Made by a program: the position numbers and the translations under genes. From positions 1 to 5,137 of the forward strand of contig JACMRO010000554.1 in assembly GCA_014376425.1 (NCBI GenBank): 5,137 nucleotides of DNA. Direction: 5' to 3'. The notes under the pieces are model-generated. The model was not told the origin of the DNA and searched no databases. It saw only the letters and a list, made by a program, of their open reading frames with translations. How positions within the stretch are numbered: the stretch's first letter is position 1; the number at the start of each line of letters is the position of its first letter. Source of the stretch: Rubritepida sp. (lineage in GTDB: Bacteria > Pseudomonadota > Alphaproteobacteria > Acetobacterales > Acetobacteraceae). Shown here in pieces: positions 1-5,137 of this stretch.

Positions 1-1
1 G

Positions 2-400
2 GGGGAGCTGCTGGTCTCGCTGGTGCCGCTGAACGCCGAGCTGGTGATCGACGGCGCTGTCAGCACGCAGGATCTGGGCTTCGTGGCGGCGGGGGACCGG
101 GTGGCCATCAAATTCGACAGCTTCCCCTACATCCGGCATGGGACCGGCCGCGGTACGGTACGGACCATCAGCGAGGATGCCATCAGGCAGGACCCCGACA
201 CGCGGCAGCAATTGCAGACCCCATTCTTTCGCGCCCGCATCTCCATTGAAGACGTGTCACTGCGGAACCTGCCCGCCGACTTCCGGCTGGTGCCGGGGAT
301 GCCCGTCACATCGGACATCGTCGTGGGGAGCCGCACCCTGCTGGGCTATCTGTTCGAGCGGGCGGTTTCCCGTCCGCAAGCCGTTGGGAGCACGCCGTGA
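2..400 (+). CDS. HlyD-family type I secretion periplasmic adaptor, C-terminal part (5' end outside window)
   Basis: This is the end of a membrane fusion protein that links an inner-membrane ABC exporter to a TolC-like outer-membrane channel. The reading frame is open to the left edge, leaving 132 visible residues; a GTG at 23 in this frame is internal, not a start. Family hallmarks appear in order: GELLVSLVPLNAELVIDG, the returning beta strand of the lipoyl-like domain; DLGFVAAGDRVAIKFDSFPY, the beta-barrel motif usually seen as D-I-G-F-I-x-x-G-Q-x-V-x-I-K; GTVRTISEDA; and the C-terminal LVPGMPVTSDIVVGSRTLLGYL, matching the usual PGM-x-V ... G-x-R-T-x-x-x-Y-L ending. After YL it carries about 18 more residues (FERAVSRPQAVGSTP region) rather than stopping promptly. 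Its stop codon overlaps the Sel1-repeat gene by 4 bases, so the two are probably one operon. The partner ABC gene is presumably further left, but this cannot be seen. Confidence 0.93.
   Translation, partial: GELLVSLVPLNAELVIDGAVSTQDLGFVAAGDRVAIKFDSFPYIRHGTGRGTVRTISEDAIRQDPDTRQQLQTPFFRARISIEDVSLRNLPADFRLVPGMPVTSDIVVGSRTLLGYLFERAVSRPQAVGSTP
386..390 (+). promoter_or_regulatory. Ribosome binding site of the Sel1-repeat gene
   Basis: GGGAG lies 6 bases before the GTG start at 397, inside the last codons of the upstream adaptor gene. It supports GTG at 397 as the true start and fits translational coupling through the GTGA overlap. Confidence 0.6.
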
Positions 401-2175
401 GCGAAAACACAGGGTGGGCCAACGCGCTTCGCCAGGCATTCAGCCGGGGCATCGCCATGCCCCAGGCCACCGACGCCCCAGCCACGGCAGCGCCTGCTGG
501 AAATGACCTGCGCCGGGCGATCGCAGACGCCCGGGCCGGACAGGTCGAGGCACAGAAGGTCGTCGCCGCAGCTTATCTCAGGGGCCAGGGCGTGCCGCAA
601 AACCCGAGTGAGGGTGTGCGATGGCTCGAGGCCGCCGCACGCGCCGGTGATACCGAGGCGCAAACCCGGCTGGCCACGGTACTGTTTCGTGGCCTGGCAG
701 CCCCGCAGGGGGCCGGCGCGTTTGGCACGACTTCGGTCGCCGCCGACCCTGTGGCTGCACGCGCCCTTGCCCGCCAGGCGGCCGAGGATGGCAAGGACGA
801 CGCCCAGGCGCTGCTCGGCTACCTTTTGAGCAGCGGTGAGGGCGGCGAGCGCGACTATGTCGAGGCCGCCCATTGGTATGGCCGTGCGGCAGCAGCGGGT
901 AACCCGCAGGCCGCCCTGGGCCTTGGGATCATCAGGCTTCTGGGGCTGGATGGCGCGACCGACAGCCATGCTGCCGCAGCCCTGATCACCAAGGCGGCCG
1001 AGGCGGGGGTGCCGACCGCAATCTATGTCCTGGGTACGCTGCACGAAGCCGGCGTTCCGCCCATTAAGCCGGACGAAGGCAAGGCGCTCAGCCTCTACCG
1101 CCAGGCGGCCGAAGCCGGCGTCCGGGCCGCCAAGGCCCGGCTTGGCCTGGCGTTGCTGAATGGCTGGGGCACCGCACCCGACCCCATGAACGGCGAAACC
1201 TGGTTGCGCCGTGCCGCCCTGGATGGCGATGTCGAGGCTGCGGCGCTGGTGGGCGATCTGCAATGCTCCGACCAGCATGGCGCGCCCAACCTGTTGGAAG
1301 CGGCCGGCTGGTTCCAGATGGCGGCCGAGGGCGGGCACCGCCACGCTGCCTGGAAGCTGGGCCTGATGTACCTGGCCGGCCGCGGCGTGCCGGCCGACGC
1401 GGATAGTGCGATGCGCTGGCTGGAGCAGGCGGCTGAAGCCGGCGATCGCATGGCGCTGATGGATTTCAGCCAGGCTGCGTCGGAGTCCCTGGCAGCGGTG
1501 CGCGTCATGCCCGTCGTCCTGCGACGATTGCGTGAACTGGCCGAGGCGGGCGACCCGGTTGCCGCCTTCAACCTGGCGGTCTGCCTGCACCGCGGGGATG
1601 GCGTGCCGCCGGACCGGCAGGAGGCGCGACGCTGGCTGCTGGCAGCGGCGCCGCATGTGGTCAACGCCGCCTACTGGCTGGGCCGGACCATGATGGACGG
1701 ATCCTTCGGCCCGGTCGATCAGGAAGCTGCTTTGCCCTGGGTGCGGCGCGCCGCCGATGAGGGCATGCCCGATGCGGTGGCTCTACTGGCAGATATGACG
1801 TTGAAGGGGCAGGGCATTGCCCCTGATCCGGCCGCGGCGCTTGTGCTGTTCCGCCAGGCAGCCGCCGCCGGGCACGCCGGCGCCGCCTTCGCGTGCGGCG
1901 CATTGCTGGGCGGCGGGCACGACCTCCCCGAGGACCGGGCGCAGGCCCAGGATTTCTTTCGTCAGGCAGCGGAGGCAGGCCACTCGCAGGCACAGATGAT
2001 GTTGGGCCGCTACCTGCTGCGTGGCGTTGCCGGGGTGACGGATTTACCGGGCGCACGGATCTGGCTGCAGCGCGCTGCTGGTGAGGGGCTGGGGGATGCT
2101 GCGGCGCTGTTGCCGGAGCTCGAGGCGGCGGAGAGAGCGGCCCCGATCGGGGAGGCGGGTGCGTTGCGCGCCTGA
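397..2175 (+). CDS. Sel1-like repeat (SLR/TPR-type) solenoid protein linked to type I secretion genes
   Basis: A 592-residue alpha-solenoid protein; Sel1 repeats generally act as protein-protein interaction scaffolds. I count about fourteen repeats of 36 residues. Each follows the pattern A-x-x-x-LG-x-x-Y/L-x-x-G-x-G-V-x-x-D-x-x-x-A-x-x-W-x-x-x-AA-x-x-G. The repeat-closing glycines fall near residues 84, 132, 168, 204, 241, 277, 313, 349, 385, 456, 492, 528 and 564. The unit ending near 421 has lost its glycine (LLAAAPHV). Unit 2 (85-132) has about 12 extra residues around 102-115, and unit 9 (350-385) has lost the Y-x-G-x-GV core. The first 40 residues contain no hydrophobic stretch or lipobox, so no Sec signal is visible and a cytosolic location is likely. 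No RTX nonapeptides or enzymatic motifs are seen. The GTG start at 397 is set by the GTGA overlap with the adaptor gene and by a GGGAG 6 bases upstream. The partner is unknown; context suggests an accessory to type I export, which is inference. Confidence 0.94.
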   Translation: MSENTGWANALRQAFSRGIAMPQATDAPATAAPAGNDLRRAIADARAGQVEAQKVVAAAYLRGQGVPQNPSEGVRWLEAAARAGDTEAQTRLATVLFRGLAAPQGAGAFGTTSVAADPVAARALARQAAEDGKDDAQALLGYLLSSGEGGERDYVEAAHWYGRAAAAGNPQAALGLGIIRLLGLDGATDSHAAAALITKAAEAGVPTAIYVLGTLHEAGVPPIKPDEGKALSLYRQAAEAGVRAAKARLGLALLNGWGTAPDPMNGETWLRRAALDGDVEAAALVGDLQCSDQHGAPNLLEAAGWFQMAAEGGHRHAAWKLGLMYLAGRGVPADADSAMRWLEQAAEAGDRMALMDFSQAASESLAAVRVMPVVLRRLRELAEAGDPVAAFNLAVCLHRGDGVPPDRQEARRWLLAAAPHVVNAAYWLGRTMMDGSFGPVDQEAALPWVRRAADEGMPDAVALLADMTLKGQGIAPDPAAALVLFRQAAAAGHAGAAFACGALLGGGHDLPEDRAQAQDFFRQAAEAGHSQAQMMLGRYLLRGVAGVTDLPGARIWLQRAAGEGLGDAAALLPELEAAERAAPIGEAGALRA

Positions 2176-2310
2176 CGGGGCACCTGGACATGGCGCGCGT
2201 TAACCTTGGCAGGACGGACCGCAAAACGTGGTTGGGGGCAGGCTCCGGTAGGATTCGGGTGTGTTGCCTGACGCGCTGCACCATGAATTGAGTCGGGTTG
2301 CGGTGATGAC

Positions 2311-2327
2311 TTCGCCAACCTGGCGAA
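2311..2327. repeat. Perfect 7-bp inverted repeat, TTCGCCA-3-TGGCGAA
   Basis: TTCGCCA at 2311-2317 and TGGCGAA at 2321-2327 are exact reverse complements separated by ACC. The symmetry continues with GA (2308-2309) against TC (2329-2330) after one mismatch. No T-run follows, so it does not look like an intrinsic terminator. It could be a protein-binding dyad upstream of the ABC gene or a small RNA hairpin. Confidence 0.5.
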
Positions 2328-2491
2328 ATCTGCGGGAAGTCTCAGGCACCGCAGAACTATTACGGCGTGTCGTCCACGCTTCGCAGGGCATTGGCATGGA
2401 CCGGAATAAGAGTTCCGCGGTATGTCCAGGCATGGGATGACCTTGGTTGCAGCGGGCGGGCGGCCCGTTTGCGACCGGCCTGGGCGGAAGT

Positions 2492-2519
2492 GGGCGAACA
2501 GCTCGACGGCGCTTCGCCC
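2492..2519. repeat. Perfect 7-bp inverted repeat, GGGCGAA-14-TTCGCCC, in the ABC gene leader
   Basis: GGGCGAA at 2492-2498 and TTCGCCC at 2513-2519 are exact reverse complements around a 14-base loop. The element ends 16 bases before the ribosome binding site of the ABC gene. It shares the core GGCGAA/TTCGCC with the dyad at 2311-2327, in the opposite arm order. As RNA it would form a hairpin just ahead of the start region. Confidence 0.4.
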
Positions 2520-2535
2520 GGCTGCAAAGTTGGAA

Positions 2536-2542
2536 TGAGGAG
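2536..2542 (+). promoter_or_regulatory. Ribosome binding site that sets the TTG start of the ABC exporter
   Basis: TGAGGAG at 2536-2542 lies 8 bases before TTG at 2551. The same bases contain an in-frame TGA stop at 2536-2538, so translation cannot begin further upstream in this frame. The first available start after it is TTG 2551. The nearby ATG at 2535 is in a different frame. Confidence 0.6.
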
Positions 2543-2550
2543 CCACATCG

Positions 2551-4722
2551 TTGGAGCAGCGGATTATTCGCAACGCCCGTCTGGCCGGCCTGTGCGCGGC
2601 CGCCGCGCGGCTGGGCGTAGAGCTGGATCGCCAGATGCTCACCATCCTGGAGCAGGCGCCCGTAATCGAACCCTACGCGCTGGTGCGTTGCGCGACCGAC
2701 GCTGGCATCCGCGCCCGCGCGGTCAAGCTGCGATGGAAGGATCTGCTCGGCCTGGGCCAGTCGGGCACCCCCACCCTGCTGCTGTTGGAGGATGGCGGCG
2801 CCGCGCTGCTCGACGGTGCGACGCCTGACGGGTCATCGGTCACGCTCAGCAACCCGCTGGTGGCGGATGCCGGCGCGGCGCAGGAGCCAATTGACGAGTT
2901 CCGGCTGCAGGGCATGTGGGCGGGCATCGCCATCATCCTCCGGCCAGGGCGGGGCCAGCGCATCGAGGATGCGCCGCTGACACTGGGGACCCTCGTCCGC
3001 GAGGTGTTGACTGAGGGGCGTATCTTCCGCGATGTCGCGTTAGCCACATTTGTATTGGCATTCCTGGCTATCGCGCCACCACTCATCATCATGGCGGTGG
3101 TAGACCGGGTGCTGGTCTACCAGAGCTACGGCACGCTGACCCTGCTGTTCGCGGCCATCATCATCATCATCGTGCACGACACCGGTCTTGGTTACGCGCA
3201 GCGCATCCTGCTGGCGGTGGCGGCGGCGCGGATCGATGGCCGGATGAGCCTGTTCGTGATGCAAAGGCTGCTTCGCCTGCCACAGGCATTCTTCGAGAAG
3301 CACCGGGTGGGCGAGATCTCGCACAGCGCCTTCGCCGTCAACAAGATCCGGGAATTTCTGACCGGTCAGCTGTTCCGCGCGGCGCTTGATCTGGTGACCC
3401 TGCTGATCATGCTGCCGGTCCTGTTCTGGCTTAGCGCAACGTTGACCTGGTTCGTCATCGGCTGCTCGGTGCTGATTGCGCTGATCATACTGGCCTTCCT
3501 GCCCGCACTGTCCCGCGCGCATGCACGGATCGTCGCGGCCGAGGTGGCTAAAGGCTCAACCCTGTTCGAGACGATCGCAGGGATGCGCACGGTGAAGGTC
3601 CTGGCGCTGGAGCCCAAGCAGGCGGAGGAGTTCAACCTCCGCACCGCCGAGGCGACCCGGGCGCGGCTGGATATGGCGCGCATCTCGAACTGGCCGCAGA
3701 CGCTGACCGCGCCGATCAATCAGTTCATGACGCTGGGCCTGCTGGGCATTGGCTGCCTGATGGTGCTGCAGGGCGGCGACGCGACCTCAGGCTCGCTGCT
3801 GGCCTTTTTCATGCTCGCCGGCCGCGTGGCGGGGCCGCTGGTGACCATTGCGAGCATGACGCAGCACTGGGAGGAGGCTAAGGCGGCAATTTACGATGCG
3901 GGGCTGGTGATGAACACCATGCCCGAACGCCCTTCTGGTCAGGTTGGCATGCGGCCAATCTTCCGCGGCCATCTGCAATTCGCCGATGTCACCTTCGAGT
4001 ATCCTGGCACGCTTTCGCCTGCGCTGAACAAAGTCAGCTTCGAGGTGCCGGCCGGCACGTTCGTGGGCCTGGTGGGACGCAGCGGCTCGGGCAAGAGCAC
4101 CATTACCCGGCTGATCCAGGGCATCAGCACCGGCTACAGCGGCATGGTGAAGGTGGACGGCGCGGAACTGCGCGAGATCGACCTGCGGCACCTGCGCCGC
4201 AACCTTGGCGTGGTGCTGCAGGAGAACTTCCTGTTCCGCGGCAGCATCCGCGATAACATCGCCGCCGGCCGCCCGGGCATAACGCTGGAGCGGATTATCC
4301 ATGCCTGCCGGATGGCGGGCGCCGAGGAGTTCATCGAGCGCATGCCGCGCGGCTACGACACCTTTGTCGAGGAGGGCTCGCCCAACCTTTCGGGTGGTCA
4401 ACGCCAGCGTCTGGCCATCGCGCGCGCGTTGGTGGTCGATCCGTCCATTCTCATCCTGGACGAGGCGACCAGTGCGCTCGATCCGGAGAGCGAGGCCATG
4501 GCCAACGCCAACATGCTGCGAATCGCCCGCGGCCGTACCATGCTGGTGGTCTCGCACCGGCTTTCCGCCCTGGTCGACGCCGACGCCATTATCGTGCTGG
4601 ACCGCGGCGAGGTGCTGGACATGGGTCCGCATGCCGACCTCCTTGTGCGTTGCGACGTCTACCGCAAGCTGTGGCTGCAGCAGAACCGGACGTCTGGGAT
4701 GAAGGCTGTCGTCAATGGGTGA
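2551..4722 (+). CDS. HlyB-like type I secretion ABC exporter with degenerate C39 domain
   Basis: An inner-membrane ATPase/permease that exports a protein substrate; 723 residues, close to HlyB (about 707). Residues 1-135 match a C39-like domain. They lack the catalytic Cys motif (no DCG-x-x-C segment), and alanine 84 sits where active C39 peptidases have His, so leader cleavage is not expected. Residues 155-435 form the membrane domain, with six likely helices near 161-183, 195-209, 279-297, 299-319, 389-406 and 414-434. The nucleotide-binding domain (about 470-715) is complete: A-loop Tyr484, Walker A GRSGSGKST (509-517, Lys515), Q-loop Gln557, signature LSGGQRQR (613-620), Walker B ILILDE (633-638, Glu638 catalytic), D-loop SALD (641-644) and H-loop His669. 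TTG at 2551 is chosen because an in-frame stop at 2536 blocks upstream starts and a GGAG lies 8 bases ahead. It overlaps the next adaptor gene by 8 bases, so they form an exporter pair. A C39-like non-cleaving domain is typical of exporters of RTX-type proteins with C-terminal signals. The substrate is not in the window. Confidence 0.96.
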   Translation: MEQRIIRNARLAGLCAAAARLGVELDRQMLTILEQAPVIEPYALVRCATDAGIRARAVKLRWKDLLGLGQSGTPTLLLLEDGGAALLDGATPDGSSVTLSNPLVADAGAAQEPIDEFRLQGMWAGIAIILRPGRGQRIEDAPLTLGTLVREVLTEGRIFRDVALATFVLAFLAIAPPLIIMAVVDRVLVYQSYGTLTLLFAAIIIIIVHDTGLGYAQRILLAVAAARIDGRMSLFVMQRLLRLPQAFFEKHRVGEISHSAFAVNKIREFLTGQLFRAALDLVTLLIMLPVLFWLSATLTWFVIGCSVLIALIILAFLPALSRAHARIVAAEVAKGSTLFETIAGMRTVKVLALEPKQAEEFNLRTAEATRARLDMARISNWPQTLTAPINQFMTLGLLGIGCLMVLQGGDATSGSLLAFFMLAGRVAGPLVTIASMTQHWEEAKAAIYDAGLVMNTMPERPSGQVGMRPIFRGHLQFADVTFEYPGTLSPALNKVSFEVPAGTFVGLVGRSGSGKSTITRLIQGISTGYSGMVKVDGAELREIDLRHLRRNLGVVLQENFLFRGSIRDNIAAGRPGITLERIIHACRMAGAEEFIERMPRGYDTFVEEGSPNLSGGQRQRLAIARALVVDPSILILDEATSALDPESEAMANANMLRIARGRTMLVVSHRLSALVDADAIIVLDRGEVLDMGPHADLLVRCDVYRKLWLQQNRTSGMKAVVNG

Positions 4723-5137
4723 CGCGCAGCTGGAGAGGGCGCCGCCGGTACCGGGCGTTACCGCCCGGCCTGCTATTTCCCTGGAATTTGTCTCCCCCAC
4801 CGCGGCCGAGGTCGCCCGGCCCGCGCCGCTGCTTGCGCGGCTGGCGCCGCTGATGGTGGTCTCTCTCGCGTTCAGCGCGGTGGCGCTGGCCGGCCTGCTT
4901 CCGATAGAGCGGGTGGTGGTGGCGCGAGGGCGTTTGATTTCGACCACGCCGACGATCCTGCTGCAGCCGCTGGAGGCGTCGATCGTGCGCAGCTTCGAGG
5001 TGCGGGCGAATCAGGTGGTTCGGGCGGGTGACCTGATCGCGCGGCTGGACCCGACATTCACTGGCGCGGACCTGGCTTCGCTGGAGAACCAGTTCGCGAC
5101 GCTGCGCGCGGAGGTGGACCGGCTGGAGGCGGAGGCA
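4715..5137 (+). CDS. HlyD-family type I secretion periplasmic adaptor, N-terminal part (3' end outside window)
   Basis: The adaptor partner of the ABC exporter just upstream. The frame stays open to the right edge, giving 141 residues of a family that is usually 400-480 long. It starts MGDAQLERAPPVPG, a proline- and alanine-rich cytosolic tail of about 42 residues, followed by one membrane anchor (about 43-62, LAPLMVVSLAFSAVALAGLL). Then comes the classic entry into the periplasmic part: VVVARGRLIS, LLQPLEASIVRSFEVRANQVVRAGDLIARLDPTF, the first half of the lipoyl-like domain (normally V-x-P-x-x-x-G-x-I-x-x-I-x-V-x-x-G-x-x-V-x-x-G-D-x-L-x-x-L-D), and from about 119 the start of a helical hairpin (ADLASLENQFATLRAEVDRLEAEA). 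ATG 4715 lies within the stop region of the ABC gene (ATGGGTGA, 8-base overlap). A GAAGG at 4701-4705 is 9 bases upstream, so translation is probably coupled. Confidence 0.94.
   Translation, partial: MGDAQLERAPPVPGVTARPAISLEFVSPTAAEVARPAPLLARLAPLMVVSLAFSAVALAGLLPIERVVVARGRLISTTPTILLQPLEASIVRSFEVRANQVVRAGDLIARLDPTFTGADLASLENQFATLRAEVDRLEAEA

Larger units (their letters stand above)
2176..2550. other. 375-base non-coding gap / leader before the ABC exporter gene
   Basis: No convincing gene lies here. The base composition is somewhat less GC-rich than the flanking genes in its first 250 bases. It holds several short inverted repeats: 2311-2327, 2365-2379, 2400-2421, 2453-2467 and 2492-2519. I could not find a good sigma-70 -35/-10 pair; the best isolated -10-like hexamer is TATTAC at 2358-2363, without a fitting -35. 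There is no strong hairpin plus T-run directly after the Sel1 gene. Because genes on both sides are otherwise overlapping with their neighbours, this gap probably carries the promoter and 5' leader of the ABC-HlyD pair. Confidence 0.6.

Noticed and set aside
346..1656. Long minus-strand open frame (436 codons) opposite the Sel1 gene
   Set aside because: It lies antisense to a clear repeat protein, its translation shows no recognisable domain, and such open frames are common in GC-rich DNA.
2190..2291. Possible 33-residue peptide (MARVNLGRTDRK...) after the Sel1 gene
   Set aside because: Only a weak GGGG lies 9 bases before the ATG, and there is no recognisable sequence. It could be a leader peptide, but nothing beyond an open frame supports it.
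2358..2363. Promoter -10 hexamer TATTAC
   Set aside because: No acceptable -35 hexamer lies 16-18 bases upstream, so it is not called as a promoter.
2453..2470. Intrinsic terminator CGGGC-5-GCCCG-TTT
   Set aside because: The stem is only 5 bp with three T's, and it sits about 80 bases before the exporter start instead of just after the Sel1 gene. Too weak to call.
2010..2645. Minus-strand open frame (211 codons) covering the intergenic gap
   Set aside because: It runs antisense into both flanking genes, gives a Pro/Ser/Arg/Ala-rich product without motifs, and has no good ribosome binding site that I can see.
2367..2828. Plus-strand frame running from the gap into the ABC gene
   Set aside because: It is out of frame with the exporter, Arg/Gly/Ala-rich, and has a weak start; a shadow of the real gene.
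3787..4947. Long minus-strand open frame (386 codons) opposite the ABC ATPase domain
   Set aside because: The plus strand has every ABC motif in order here. The antisense product is His/Arg/Ala-rich and resembles nothing, and it would span two overlapping genes.
1..5137. CRISPR array, tRNA/rRNA gene, insertion sequence or attachment site
   Set aside because: I saw no spaced direct repeats, cloverleaf-like segments, transposase motifs or terminal inverted repeats. The only protein-level repeats are the Sel1 units.

Overview
This 5.1-kb window is GC-rich and almost entirely coding on the + strand. Its gene content points to a Gram-negative proteobacterium, because periplasmic adaptor (HlyD-type) proteins only make sense in a double-membrane cell. 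The high GC, the alanine- and arginine-rich proteins and the GTG/TTG starts would suit an alphaproteobacterium, perhaps Rhodospirillales/Acetobacteraceae. That placement is an impression, not something the sequence proves.

Layout: (1) Positions 2-400 hold the C-terminal end of an HlyD-family type I secretion adaptor, cut by the left edge. (2) Positions 397-2175 hold a 592-residue protein built from about fourteen Sel1-like (TPR-related) repeats. It is joined to the adaptor by a 4-base GTGA overlap. (3) Positions 2176-2550 are a 375-base non-coding gap with several small inverted repeats. Two of them share the TTCGCC/GGCGAA half-site. (4) Positions 2551-4722 hold a complete 723-residue HlyB-like type I secretion ABC exporter, with a degenerate C39-like N-terminal domain, six membrane segments and an intact ATPase domain. 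It appears to start at TTG. (5) From 4715 to the right edge runs the N-terminal part of a second HlyD-family adaptor, overlapping the ABC gene by 8 bases.

How they work together: ABC exporter and adaptor pair in the inner membrane and connect to a TolC-like outer-membrane channel, moving a protein substrate from cytosol to outside in one step. The window seems to catch the junction of two head-to-tail type I secretion units: ...HlyD-Sel1, then ABC-HlyD.... No substrate gene and no outer-membrane channel gene is visible. The most interesting feature is the Sel1-repeat protein. It is locked translationally to an adaptor gene and carries no visible secretion signal, so it may be a cytosolic accessory of the export machine. 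That role is inferred from context only.
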